From an uncultured Bacteroidales bacterium (GTDB taxonomy: Bacteria; Bacteroidota; Bacteroidia; Bacteroidales; UBA932): 64,000 nucleotides of DNA. Position numbers and translations under genes: made by a program. Where the stretch lies: assembly GCA_934691625.1 (NCBI GenBank), contig CAKUTA010000004.1, positions 62,001 to 126,000 of the forward strand, in the 5' to 3' direction. Shown one piece after another: positions 9,286 to 18,344 of this stretch (the first letter of the stretch is position 1; the number at the start of each line of letters is the position of its first letter). Below the pieces are notes generated by a model. It was given only the letters and a program-made list of their open reading frames with translations, was not told where the DNA came from and searched no databases.

Positions 9286-10683
9286 ATGGATACTATCATG
9301 ATATATATAAGGACATTGGCATCGGCAATGGCGGTGACCATTCTCGCAGGATGCGGAAATTATCTGAATGTGCAGCCTCAAGGAGAGGTCATCCCGAAGA
9401 CTGACGAGGAATTCGCCTCGATAATCCATAACCGTCTCCGGGAAATCGAGGGCGGAGGGGATGAGTATGTGGTAGGCAATATGGATGTGATCAAGCATCT
9501 GGAAGGCTGTGCGGACAACCTTGACGCCAACATCTCCACAAGTGCGAACCTGGAGTTTTTCGCAGGCGAGGAGCTAGACAGGAGGCAGACATTCTACAAG
9601 AACAGCTGGGAGACAGTAAGGGACTGCAATATCGTCATAGACAACATGAAGGACAGGAGTTCCGACATAGCCACAGGCTCGGTTTCAGCAGCCTATGCCA
9701 TGAAGGGAGTCATCTACTACAATCTCATGCGCGAGTTCTGCCAGCCATGGGACGAGGAAAGCGCAGACGAACTGCCGGGCATTCCGCTTGTGGATAATTT
9801 CGACATAAACTCGAAGCCGCTCAGGGGGACATTGAGGCAGACATACGAATACACCGGGGCCCTTTTCGACGACGCGCTGGCACTGACCCCTTCCGATGCA
9901 AAGTATATCTTCACGACATGGATAATAAAGGCATACAAGGCGAAGCTGGAATTCTGGTGCAAGAACTGGGACAGCGTGATATCGCTGTGCAGCGACATCA
10001 TCGGGCATAGCGGATATTCATTGACACCTATACAGGAATACGCGGACATGGTAAACTCGCAGTACGACAGGAAAGGAGAGGTGATGATACGTTCCCACAT
10101 CAACAACTCCAGTGAGCTGGACTGGTATTTCAGCTACACGAAAGGATATCTAGCTTCCAGGCCGGCATGCGCGAAGCTTATCCGGCTGTTCGGGGAGAAT
10201 CCGTCGGAAGATGTGCGGTATGCAGCCAGCTTCGACAGCAAAAGGATGAATGTCAAGGTACCTGAGTGCCGTGTAAGGCTGTCGGAAATGGTGCTGATGC
10301 TCGCCGAGGCATATTGCCACAAAGGAGACAATGCAAATGCCCTCAAATGGGTCAATGAGCTTAGGCGCAACAGGATATCCGGAGCCGTGGACCTGACCGA
10401 AGCTTCCCTGCCGGAAGTCCGTGAAGATGAAAGGATCAAGGTGGACTGCGACGGAAAGGCCATCACGCCCCTTCTCCAGGCCATCTTCGATGAGCGTCGC
10501 AAGGAGCTGTATATGGAAGGCGACAGATGGTATGAGCTGAAGCGCAACGGGCGTCCGGAGTGGTGGGTCATCAGCAACGGGCTGAAATATACGACACGGG
10601 CATATCTCTACACTTCGCCTATCGCGAAATCGGATATTGACATCAACCCGGATCTGGTCCAGAACCCCGGATATGTGTATTAA
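9286..10683 (+). CDS. SusD/RagB family outer-membrane lipoprotein
   Basis: A 465-residue lipoprotein with lipobox LAGC (cysteine near residue 24). It has the TPR-like helical body and conserved C-terminal region of SusD proteins (DERRKELYMEGDRWYELKR). It binds ligand at the cell surface and forms a lid over the SusC barrel. The ATG at 9286 follows the susC stop with no gap; another in-frame ATG at 9298 would also leave a complete signal peptide and is a possible true start. The protein is slightly shorter than typical starch-type SusD proteins. Confidence 0.93.
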   Translation: MDTIMIYIRTLASAMAVTILAGCGNYLNVQPQGEVIPKTDEEFASIIHNRLREIEGGGDEYVVGNMDVIKHLEGCADNLDANISTSANLEFFAGEELDRRQTFYKNSWETVRDCNIVIDNMKDRSSDIATGSVSAAYAMKGVIYYNLMREFCQPWDEESADELPGIPLVDNFDINSKPLRGTLRQTYEYTGALFDDALALTPSDAKYIFTTWIIKAYKAKLEFWCKNWDSVISLCSDIIGHSGYSLTPIQEYADMVNSQYDRKGEVMIRSHINNSSELDWYFSYTKGYLASRPACAKLIRLFGENPSEDVRYAASFDSKRMNVKVPECRVRLSEMVLMLAEAYCHKGDNANALKWVNELRRNRISGAVDLTEASLPEVREDERIKVDCDGKAITPLLQAIFDERRKELYMEGDRWYELKRNGRPEWWVISNGLKYTTRAYLYTSPIAKSDIDINPDLVQNPGYVY

Positions 10684-10702
10684 CTTACATTTTTCAACTA
10701 AG

Positions 10703-10906
10703 ATGAGTACAAAAAGAATTATAATTGCTATATTAGCAGTCGTCAGTCTCGGGATAAGTGTCTGTGGATGCAAGTATAACGAACTTCCTCCGAAGACAAG
10801 CGATGCTTCCAAAAGCTACATAAAACCGAAAGGAGAGGTTCCTACACAGGCGGAACGGGACGAGGTTAAGGCGATAAAAGCCGAATATGAGGCAGCTGTA
10901 AAGTAG
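10703..10906 (+). CDS. Small lipoprotein of the susCD operon
   Basis: A 67-residue protein if read from the ATG at 10703. A longer frame starts inside susD at 10637, but only the later ATG gives a proper signal peptide (KRIIIAILAVVSLG) with lipobox VCGC. The mature part is short, polar and rich in Lys, Glu and Pro, with a helical C-terminus. It begins 19 bases after susD, which implies cotranscription. I do not recognise the family. Its position suggests an accessory surface lipoprotein of the SusCD complex. Confidence 0.7.
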   Translation: MSTKRIIIAILAVVSLGISVCGCKYNELPPKTSDASKSYIKPKGEVPTQAERDEVKAIKAEYEAAVK

Positions 10907-10963
10907 TTTTTCTGCTGCCGCAGTTTGTACCGTTAACGAATATTAACAAAAATAAGACTAGTT

Positions 10964-12268
10964 ATGTTTAGAAGGATTCTTACATTTATGGCGGCAGCAG
11001 CTGCGGCCATATCTATGGTTTCCTGCCAAGATGACAGCAAACCGACAATCGAGTTCGAAAAGATTCTGTACACTGTATATCAGAAAGGTTCAGTAGATGT
11101 CACGCTTACTGTAAGCGAGCCTGCGGCATCAGCTATTGACATTCCGCTTATATTCTCCGGTAATGCCGAGAAAGGTACAGATTATACTGTTTCCGCAGAG
11201 TCTATAAAGATCGCAGCAGGAGAGACTTCAGGGGCCATCACCATTTCAGATAATTGTATCACCGAGGACAAGCAGATCTCCATAGGTTTCACAGCGCCTG
11301 CAGGATACAATATAGGGACCAAGATGGTGGCTGTGGTGTCCCCTGATATGCAGGAGGCTCTGGTGTACTCATTCTCCATGACCAGAGGATATGCTCTTGA
11401 AAGCTTCATCGCGACTATCAATGTGACAGGTACTGTTTCCGGAAAAGATTTCAAAGCCACAGAAGATATTACCATTCCTCTGGTTCTTTCAGGGGATGGA
11501 GCAGCAAACCTTACATTTGTACCTGAGGAGCAGCAGGTCGCATCAGTTGATGCCAGACCTTCTTATTATGCTGTAATCAAAGCAGGACAGAGCAGTGCAA
11601 CAGCTAAATTCACCGTTCCTGAAGGATATTCAGGAGACGCTGACGCAGTTCTTGCCGTCAATTCCGATGACGCTTCCAGATTCGTCCCGGGAGATAACAG
11701 TTCCGTCTCCATTGCAGTTCGCGGTGTACAGACTCCTGACAAGCTTGTCGGCACATGGAAGTTCAGCAAGGTGTACGACCTTGATGAGCTGAATACCTGG
11801 TTTGAAGAATACGAGGACGATGTGGATGCGCTTCCTACACATAATGTTGGTTTCACATTGACTTTCGCAAAAGAATCTGACGGTTCAGTATCTCTCACTC
11901 CTGGCGGGACAGGAGACTTCCTGAATTTCTTCCGGAAAGCAACTGTTTCTTTTACTGCTCCGATTAATACTACGGCAAAAGCCGTTTCCCTAGGAAAATA
12001 TACAATGCTAGACAACCAGCAGTTTGTTACCGAAGCAAGAGGATACGCTTATCAGTTCAATACTTACTACAAGCTGTCTTCTGCAAACAGAGCATTCAGC
12101 AAAGATACGGAAACACTTGGTGAAGCGGTCGTAGTATTTACACTTTCAGATGAAGGTCTGACAGTTGAATTCCGTGACTATGACACACCTCCTTTCGGAG
12201 AAATGTGGTGGGATGACTCATTTGACCCGGACATGTTCGGCTTCGCTTCACTTTTCGTAAAGCAATAG
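10964..12268 (+). CDS. Surface lipoprotein with Calx-beta-like repeats
   Basis: A 434-residue lipoprotein with lipobox VSC (cysteine near residue 22). Residues about 30-260 hold two or three beta-sandwich units resembling Calx-beta or Big-type modules; the recurring pattern is a GTDYT-like turn, then a stretch ending in SGAITI or TAKFTV. The C-terminal half (about 265-434) is an unrecognised domain starting KLVGTWKFSKV. It is last in the susCD operon, ahead of a strong terminator. In comparable loci this position is held by surface-exposed ligand-binding proteins, so a binding role is inferred. Codon use and AT content look a little different from susC, but this was not measured. Confidence 0.7.
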   Translation: MFRRILTFMAAAAAAISMVSCQDDSKPTIEFEKILYTVYQKGSVDVTLTVSEPAASAIDIPLIFSGNAEKGTDYTVSAESIKIAAGETSGAITISDNCITEDKQISIGFTAPAGYNIGTKMVAVVSPDMQEALVYSFSMTRGYALESFIATINVTGTVSGKDFKATEDITIPLVLSGDGAANLTFVPEEQQVASVDARPSYYAVIKAGQSSATAKFTVPEGYSGDADAVLAVNSDDASRFVPGDNSSVSIAVRGVQTPDKLVGTWKFSKVYDLDELNTWFEEYEDDVDALPTHNVGFTLTFAKESDGSVSLTPGGTGDFLNFFRKATVSFTAPINTTAKAVSLGKYTMLDNQQFVTEARGYAYQFNTYYKLSSANRAFSKDTETLGEAVVVFTLSDEGLTVEFRDYDTPPFGEMWWDDSFDPDMFGFASLFVKQ

Positions 12269-12287
12269 CAAGACCTGCATAACATAG

Positions 12288-12334
12288 AATACCGCCTGGC
12301 AAGGAATCGCTCCTTGCCAGGCGGTATTGTTTCT
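12288..12334 (+). terminator. Rho-independent-type hairpin after the susCD operon
   Basis: An 18-bp perfect stem (AATACCGCCTGGCAAGGA and its complement) with a 5-base loop ATCGC, then GTTTCT. The stem is strong and the T-tract short. It begins 19 bases after the lipoprotein stop codon. Confidence 0.8.
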
Positions 12335-12543
12335 GTCAGGGCATTTTCATACCGGCCTCATTTCTCATCCGCAATACACATCAGATAATAATTTCAAAAC
12401 AGCCTCTTAAAACAAAATTTAGGACAAGTAACACGGCAATGACTCCACAGAGTAACTGACCCTCCGGAACGGGGACAACGACGGCACAGTCAAAGCATTT
12501 ATCTAGCAATCAAGGCATTACAGCGTTCAGCCTCATTTATCGA

Positions 12544-12590
12544 GATGCCCAGACCTATGAAAAAACATGGGTCTGGGCATCTTAACTTTT
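12544..12590. terminator. Strong hairpin with T-rich flank
   Basis: A 12-bp perfect stem GATGCCCAGACC with its complement at 12570-12581, A-rich loop, followed by TTAACTTTTT. It looks like an intrinsic terminator reading rightward but lies about 280 bp beyond the nearest plus-strand gene, so what it terminates is unclear. It could end a short untranslated RNA. Confidence 0.5.
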
Positions 12591-12864
12591 TCATAAATAG
12601 TTAATATTTAAGTATATACGCAATATCCCCAAAGACCGGAGGGGTCAGAAAAGTCGTATCACTCCACAGAAACCAGAGAAGTCATATTCCTCCACAGAAT
12701 CAGAGAAGCCCCCCGTCACAGAATTTGCCACGTCAGACATAAGCGTTCAGAACCCGCGGAACTGCATCTTGATTTTCATATAACTAACTACCAGCATATT
12801 AATATTTTCAAAAACAACACATGCATCATTTTGAAAAACAATAGCTAGCTACTGGCTAATAAGT

Positions 12865-12899
12865 TATTCCACTTGGCAGTTGAACTGCTGAGTGGAATA
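12865..12899 (-). terminator. Compound hairpin downstream of the GIN gene
   Basis: Outer arms TATTCCACT and AGTGGAATA enclose an inner GCAGT-TGA-ACTGC stem. It lies 43 bases past the stop of the minus-strand GIN gene and is a plausible terminator of that operon, though the T-tract is weak. Confidence 0.5.
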
Positions 12900-12942
12900 T
12901 ATATTTTCTGCGCGATGTGGTACTCCAGCAAGTAAGGGGCTT

Positions 12943-13962
12943 TCAGTGTGCACGGATATTGTCCGACTTGCTATGGACATTCCGTGGGTTCCCGTAGTAA
13001 TCCAGAGATGCTGCGGCAGAGACTTCGGTGACAAGGCTGCCAACAGCTGTCACTTCGGCCTTTGCTGCTCCTGAAAGTGAGACCGACACATCATGCATTG
13101 ACAAATCCTTTGCCTTGATGGAAGAACCTCCGGAAGCAGTCAGCGCAAGGCTCTGTCCTGAACCCGAAAGTGTCACGGATGCAGCTCCTGACAATGTAGC
13201 ATTGACCGAAGTCATATTCCCTGAAAGGTTCAATGTAGAGCCACCGGAGGCAGTCATCTTCAGTTCTGCGGAAGTGAAATCAGGTGACTTCACCACCGCT
13301 GCGCCCGAAAATGACGCACCTGTCCTGTCTGCGGACAATGACTGGAATACCAATGATGCAGCACCTGAAGCTTCTACAGAGAGTGCCCTCGCCTTTATGG
13401 CTCCACATTCAGCCTTGGATGCGCCTGCCATATTGATGGAAGCACTGTCCCACTTCCCGGAAAGACCTGTCATATACGCACTGCCGGAAAGCTTAAGCGT
13501 CAGCCCTGAGCCAGAGAAATCCCCAGACAATGATATGCGGCTGGAGCCTCCAACATTCGCGCCTGCGAACTCCGGCATATATATAGTAACCTCGGCGACA
13601 GGTTCCGGACCGCCATGGGAGCGATATGGAGATTTCCTGGGGTTTGCCACAAGCACCAGCTCATTTCCGCTATTACGGATATCGAATAGCGGAATGTCAT
13701 CTCTCTCCTTTACGGACATCACCACTTTATATTGGTCCGACTTGACAACGGATATATTGAATTTGCCGAAGACATAAGTTCCACGTCCGGCAACCGGGTC
13801 ATGCGTCACCCTGAGAAAATTGAAATTCTTATATCCGAATTCCTTCTCCATTGCAGGATAGATATTCTGCGCAGATGCTCCGCGTGCACCTGAAGATGGA
13901 GCAGCTGTCATCTGCATAGCCAAGGCTGAAACCAGGGCCATTGTAATCAATCTGATTCTCAT
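12943..13962 (-). CDS. GIN-domain (DUF2807) secreted protein
   Basis: A 339-residue protein with an N-terminal signal peptide (MALVSALAMQMTAAP). Residues about 45-320 have the repetitive Ser/Gly/Ala pattern of GIN/DUF2807 domains: GSSRISLSG, SGSAYMTG, SGAASVTLSG and similar turns spaced about every 20 residues, predicting a right-handed beta-solenoid on the cell surface or in the periplasm. The family's biochemical role is unknown; 'adhesin' labels rest on fold only. It is the last gene of an operon with an ECF sigma factor and a short membrane protein, 13 bases after the latter. The context suggests envelope-related regulation. Confidence 0.85.
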   Translation of the reverse strand: MRIRLITMALVSALAMQMTAAPSSGARGASAQNIYPAMEKEFGYKNFNFLRVTHDPVAGRGTYVFGKFNISVVKSDQYKVVMSVKERDDIPLFDIRNSGNELVLVANPRKSPYRSHGGPEPVAEVTIYMPEFAGANVGGSSRISLSGDFSGSGLTLKLSGSAYMTGLSGKWDSASINMAGASKAECGAIKARALSVEASGAASLVFQSLSADRTGASFSGAAVVKSPDFTSAELKMTASGGSTLNLSGNMTSVNATLSGAASVTLSGSGQSLALTASGGSSIKAKDLSMHDVSVSLSGAAKAEVTAVGSLVTEVSAAASLDYYGNPRNVHSKSDNIRAH

Positions 13963-13975
13963 AATATCATTGTTT

Positions 13976-14488
13976 TTAGTTCAATACTTCGCGACCTGTT
14001 TCATATACAGATACACATTCAGAGAAGAGTTCCCTTATACGCTCCAGCTGCCGGCTGCAATATTCACGCGCAGCATCAGCACATTGTATATCATCCATTC
14101 CGTCAAGATCTTCCGTAAATTCTTCGGAAGAAGCCATAAGTCCGGCCACCACTGCTGAGAGCTGCATTTCACGGCATTTCTCAGATCTGGATTCCATGAA
14201 CCTGATATCTTCACAAAGAGGTTCAACGCTTTCCCGATAGCTCATCAGGTACATTGCCGCTGCCCCGGAAGACTCATCAGGCTTATAGAATGGCTGGAAC
14301 ACCACACACATCAGCGCTGCTGCCATGCCGCACAATGTCCATGCTGCAAGCTGCAAGGTCCTGGCACGTTTTTTCTCCCTATGCCTCCGGGCAAGGAATC
14401 CAGCCGCATCTGTCAGCGGTTCTTCACCGCCAGCATCCGCCAAAGCTCCATATCTTTTGAAATATTCTTCTATATCATTCATAGTCAT
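13976..14488 (-). CDS. Short single-span membrane protein, possible anti-sigma factor
   Basis: A 170-residue protein with a charged cytoplasmic N-terminus (about 1-45, ending RRHREKKRAR), one membrane span near 47-66 and a Glu/Cys/Met-rich helical C-terminus. I do not recognise the family. Its start overlaps the end of the sigma factor gene (ATGACTATGAATGA), so starts at 14488 and 14482 are both possible. A single-span protein translationally coupled to an ECF sigma factor is the usual arrangement for an anti-sigma factor, but no zinc-binding HxxxCxxC motif is visible. The regulatory role is inferred from position. Confidence 0.65.
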   Translation of the reverse strand: MTMNDIEEYFKRYGALADAGGEEPLTDAAGFLARRHREKKRARTLQLAAWTLCGMAAALMCVVFQPFYKPDESSGAAAMYLMSYRESVEPLCEDIRFMESRSEKCREMQLSAVVAGLMASSEEFTEDLDGMDDIQCADAAREYCSRQLERIRELFSECVSVYETGREVLN

Positions 14489-15002
14489 TGGATTTCAATT
14501 TTTCAGACAACATCATGGCGAGTTTCCTGCGCCCACGCATATACTGGCTTCTGACCCCGGCTTCCGAGATGCCGAGCAGCGAGGCTATCTCCTGGTAGTC
14601 ATATTCCTCTATAAGTCTAAGAATCAATATTGTACGATATCCGACAGGCATCTCGGACAGCAGTTTCATTACCATAGGGAGCACTTTTCCGTCAAGTTTG
14701 CTCCAGTCCATGCATGAAGAATCATCTGAATCCTGATATGCCACGTAGGCAGTTTCGTCAATATTCACAAAGCGCTTCCTGCGGCGGAGCCAGTCAACAG
14801 ACAGATGGACACATGCTGTACGCAGCCATGCCCAGACATTCTCCGGATCCTTGCCATGGTGGTGTTCAAGATAACGCAGCAATGTCTTCTGCATGATTTC
14901 ATCCGATTCATCAGGTGACAAGGTTATACGAAGAGCCGTATTGTACAGCCTCTTCGCATACATGCGGAAAAGTTCCTCTGCTTTCCTGTCATCCATTTCC
15001 AT
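14475..15002 (-). CDS. ECF-type RNA polymerase sigma factor
   Basis: A 175-residue sigma-70 family protein. Region 2 spans about 15-80 (LSPDESDEIMQKTLLRYL, VWAWLRTACVHLSVDWLRRR) and region 4 about 115-170, with a helix-turn-helix (YQEIASLLGISEAGVRSQ). Regions 1 and 3 are lacking, as is normal for ECF factors. It directs transcription of a small regulon, often envelope stress or nutrient uptake. It heads an operon with a short membrane protein and a GIN-domain protein, so that operon is a likely autoregulated target. No adjacent SusC/TonB anti-sigma partner is present, unlike many Bacteroidetes ECF systems. Confidence 0.92.
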   Translation of the reverse strand: MEMDDRKAEELFRMYAKRLYNTALRITLSPDESDEIMQKTLLRYLEHHHGKDPENVWAWLRTACVHLSVDWLRRRKRFVNIDETAYVAYQDSDDSSCMDWSKLDGKVLPMVMKLLSEMPVGYRTILILRLIEEYDYQEIASLLGISEAGVRSQYMRGRRKLAMMLSEKLKSNDYE

Positions 15003-15216
15003 ATTTCTTCGTTTCTGCCCTATAGACGGATAGCAATGCGTTTTGTTGCATAGACAGATGCAATTTTCAAAAGATGCTGTTCCACACCGGCAGAACGAAG
15101 ATGTTTTTTATCGCTTCGGCAGGCACAGCCTGACAAATATCGTATAAAATTGCTAACTTCGCAAAGTTTTCGGCATACCTGCCGGACGCATAAAAAGAAA
15201 TACAATCATATCAGAT

Positions 15217-17184
15217 ATGAACAAGTTAACTAAATTAACAATGATCATGGCAACGACAGTGCTGGCTGCCGGATGCGCCGGAGGCAATCATGAGAAAGTC
15301 AAGGCTATAGACCTTTCATACCTCGACACGACCTGCTCTCCTGCAAAGGATTTCTACCAGTACACCACAGGCGGATGGCAGAAAAACAATCCGCTCAAGC
15401 CTGAATATGCGCGTTTCGGCTCCTTCGACGTGCTCAACGAGAATAATGAGAAAAGGCTGAACGACCTGTTCAAGTCAATGACAGAGATGAATGCCGCCAG
15501 CGGCTCTGTGGAGCAGAAGATTTCGGACATATACAAGATGGGACTGGATTCAGTCAAGCTGAACGAGGAAGGGCTCGTGAAGCTTATCGCAGAGCTCCAT
15601 GACAACGGGGAATCCCCATTCTTCGGGACATTCGTGATGTCGGACCTTATGGACAGTGACTCCCAGATTCTCTATGTAGGCCAGAGCGGTCTCGGAATCG
15701 GTGACAGAGACTACTATACAGAACCTGAAAACGCCGAAATCAAGAAAGGATATATGATGTTCCTCTCCAGGGTCTTCGACCTTGCAGGAATGCCTAAGCC
15801 TGAAATGGCTGCTGCCAATGCTCTTGAGGTAGAAGATACGCTTGCGCATTATTCATGGACCAGTGTGCAGGAAAGGGATATGGAGAAGCTCTACAACCCT
15901 ATGTCTTCAGAAGAGCTTGAAGCCAGATATCCCGGCTTCGGATTCAAAGAATATTTTGCTGCCAGAAGCATTCCCGCACAGGAGAAGCTCATTGTCAACG
16001 AGCCTTCATTCTTCGAGGGATTCAGCCGCTACTTCGCAGATGCCGACCTCAATATTCTGAAGGAATATGTTGCAGGACAGCTCATCCAGGGAGCATGCGG
16101 GGCCATCAGCGATGATTTCTACGATGCAAGCTTCGACTTCTTCAGCCGCCAGATGTCCGGTGTCACAGAGCAGCAGCCAAGATGGAAAAGGGCAATGCGT
16201 GTTCCTAACAGCATCCTCGGCGAGGCCGTAGGAAAGATGTACGTGGAGAAATACTTCCCTAAATCCTCCAAGAAAAAGATGCTCACCCTCGTAGCCAATC
16301 TTCAGAAAGCTCTTGGAGAGCATATAGACGCCCTCGACTGGATGAGCGACTCCACCAAGGTGAAAGCGCATGAAAAGCTTGACAACTTCAAGGTGAAGGT
16401 AGGCTATCCTGACAAGTGGAAGGACTACTCCACCCTCAATGTTGACCCGTCGCTCTCATACTATGACAATCTCCGCGCTGCAAGCAGATGGTATGTAGAG
16501 GATAACATGAGCAAGCTCGGAAAGCCGACTGACAAGACAGAATGGGGCATGTCTCCGCAGACTGTCAATGCCTACTACAACCCGTCAACAAACGAGATCT
16601 GCTTCCCGGCAGCAATCCTTCAGCCGCCTTTCTTCAATCCTGACGCTGACGATGCAGTCAACTATGGCGCAATCGGTGTCGTAATCGGACACGAGATGTC
16701 CCATGGATTCGACGACCAGGGACGCCTCTTCGACAAGGACGGCAATATGGTCAACTGGTGGACAGATGAGGATGCCGCCAAGTTCAATGCCAAGGCTCAG
16801 ATTCTCATAAACCAGTTCGATTCCGTACAGGTCGTACCTGGGCTTATGGCAAACGGCAAGCTCACTGTAGGTGAGAACATCGGTGACCACGGCGGACTAA
16901 GCATTGCATATTCCGCAATGGAGAATGCCATAAGCAAGCACAATCCAGGTCTCATTGACGGCATGACGCCTGAGCAGAGATTCTATGTCTCATACGGCAT
17001 TATCTGGGCCCAGAATATCAGGGACGCAGAAAAGGCCAGGCTCACGAAACTTGACGTGCACTCCCTCGCTGAAAACAGGGTAAATGTATCACTCCGCAAC
17101 TTCCAGACATTCTTCGATGCATTCGGAATAAAGGAAGGCGATCCGATGTACAGGCCTGAAAGCGAAAGAGTCCACATCTGGTAG
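15217..17184 (+). CDS. M13 family zinc endopeptidase (PepO/neprilysin-like) lipoprotein
   Basis: A 655-residue enzyme. The N-terminus is a lipoprotein signal with lipobox AAGC (cysteine near residue 20). The peptidase_M13 N-terminal region is followed by the catalytic zinc site HEMSH near residue 492 and the third ligand in ENIGDHGG near 552. Near the C-terminus is the conserved segment RVNVSLRNFQTFFDAF. Family members cleave short peptides; here the location would be periplasmic or surface, tethered by lipid. The next gene starts one base before the stop, so translation is coupled. The length fits the bacterial M13 family. Confidence 0.94.
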   Translation: MNKLTKLTMIMATTVLAAGCAGGNHEKVKAIDLSYLDTTCSPAKDFYQYTTGGWQKNNPLKPEYARFGSFDVLNENNEKRLNDLFKSMTEMNAASGSVEQKISDIYKMGLDSVKLNEEGLVKLIAELHDNGESPFFGTFVMSDLMDSDSQILYVGQSGLGIGDRDYYTEPENAEIKKGYMMFLSRVFDLAGMPKPEMAAANALEVEDTLAHYSWTSVQERDMEKLYNPMSSEELEARYPGFGFKEYFAARSIPAQEKLIVNEPSFFEGFSRYFADADLNILKEYVAGQLIQGACGAISDDFYDASFDFFSRQMSGVTEQQPRWKRAMRVPNSILGEAVGKMYVEKYFPKSSKKKMLTLVANLQKALGEHIDALDWMSDSTKVKAHEKLDNFKVKVGYPDKWKDYSTLNVDPSLSYYDNLRAASRWYVEDNMSKLGKPTDKTEWGMSPQTVNAYYNPSTNEICFPAAILQPPFFNPDADDAVNYGAIGVVIGHEMSHGFDDQGRLFDKDGNMVNWWTDEDAAKFNAKAQILINQFDSVQVVPGLMANGKLTVGENIGDHGGLSIAYSAMENAISKHNPGLIDGMTPEQRFYVSYGIIWAQNIRDAEKARLTKLDVHSLAENRVNVSLRNFQTFFDAFGIKEGDPMYRPESERVHIW

Positions 17185-18344
17185 TGAACGTATCTGCATT
17201 CATATCACGCAGACTTCGGTTTCAAGGAAGGATTGCGGTGGCCACGATAGCCATCGCATCTTTCATTATCATCTTATCGGTAGCCGTATCTTCCGGTTTC
17301 AGAAATGAACTGAGAAACGGCATCGCATCTATCTCCGGGGATATCAGGCTTACATCTCCGGATTTGAATTATATAAGCGAATCCAATCCAATAAGGTCAG
17401 ATGCATCCTACATGGCATCACTTGACTCCCTGGAAGGGATAAGACGCATCGTTCCAGCTGTTTACCGGGCCGGAATTGTCAAGAACGGCAGCAATATTCA
17501 CGGAGTCCTATTCAAGGGCACGCCTGATGGAGGCAACAGCCTGAATGTCTCTGTACCGAGGCGTCTTGCAGCCATCCTTGGCCTCAAGCAAGGTGATGAC
17601 ATGCTTGCCTATTTCGTCGGGGAGAAGGTGAAAGCCAGAAAATTCCATGTCCGGTCAATCTATGATGACATACTTGGGAGCGACGACAAGCTCGTTGTCT
17701 ATGCCGGGATAGCTGACCTCCAGAGGCTTAACGGATGGGCACCATATGAAGTCTCAGCAATGGAGATTCAGCTGAAGGACAAGTTCCGCACCACATCCAT
17801 GATGAAGGAGATGACACAAGAGGTCGGTGCAAGGATTCTTTTCAATACACCAGAGGATGAGGACACGGTCGTAGCCTCGTCAGCATTGAACATGTACCCT
17901 GAGATATTCTCATGGCTTGAGCTGATTGACTTCAATGTATTTTTCGTGCTGCTGCTGATGACAATCGTCGCAGGATTCAACATGATCTCGTCTCTCCTGA
18001 TAATGCTGTTCCGCAACATTTCGGTTATAGGGCTGCTTAAATCTCTCGGAATGACCGACAGGTCTATCGCTTCGGTATTTCTGCGCACTGCATCGTCAGT
18101 AGTCCTGAAGGGCATGATTGCTGGAAATGTACTGGCATTGCTGTTCTGCGCAGTACAGAATTACACACATATCATAGGGCTTGACCCTGAGAACTATTTC
18201 GTATCATTCGTCCCTGTGGATATCAATGTGCTGCAGGTCATTGCAGCCGATGCTGTTTCATACGCAGCAATCATGATTCTGCTCCTGCTCCCCTGCCTCT
18301 TCATTTCAGGAGTCGATCCTGCTAAGACTGTCCGGGCGCAGTAG
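17184..18344 (+). CDS. LolC/FtsX-type ABC transporter permease
   Basis: A 386-residue membrane protein that uses a GTG start overlapping the stop of the M13 gene by one base. One span lies near residues 20-40, then a large periplasmic domain (about 45-245), then three spans near 250-275, 300-325 and 350-375. This topology and the segment GLLKSLGMTDRSIASVFL are typical of the LolC/LolE and MacB permease family, which extracts or exports lipoproteins. No ATPase is adjacent, so it must pair with one elsewhere. Its 3' end overlaps the convergent lytic transglycosylase gene by 23 bases. Confidence 0.88.
   Translation: MNVSAFISRRLRFQGRIAVATIAIASFIIILSVAVSSGFRNELRNGIASISGDIRLTSPDLNYISESNPIRSDASYMASLDSLEGIRRIVPAVYRAGIVKNGSNIHGVLFKGTPDGGNSLNVSVPRRLAAILGLKQGDDMLAYFVGEKVKARKFHVRSIYDDILGSDDKLVVYAGIADLQRLNGWAPYEVSAMEIQLKDKFRTTSMMKEMTQEVGARILFNTPEDEDTVVASSALNMYPEIFSWLELIDFNVFFVLLLMTIVAGFNMISSLLIMLFRNISVIGLLKSLGMTDRSIASVFLRTASSVVLKGMIAGNVLALLFCAVQNYTHIIGLDPENYFVSFVPVDINVLQVIAADAVSYAAIMILLLLPCLFISGVDPAKTVRAQ

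Larger units (their letters stand above)
12329..12942. other. Gene-free stretch with hairpins and short repeats
   Basis: About 610 bp with no credible coding frame. It holds a strong hairpin at 12544-12581, a short dispersed repeat at 12381-12407 also found after dprA, a run of imperfect direct repeats containing CCACAGAA at about 12660-12710, and a compound hairpin at 12865-12899 near the end of the GIN gene on the other strand. Nothing in it could be tied to a gene remnant. Confidence 0.6.
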
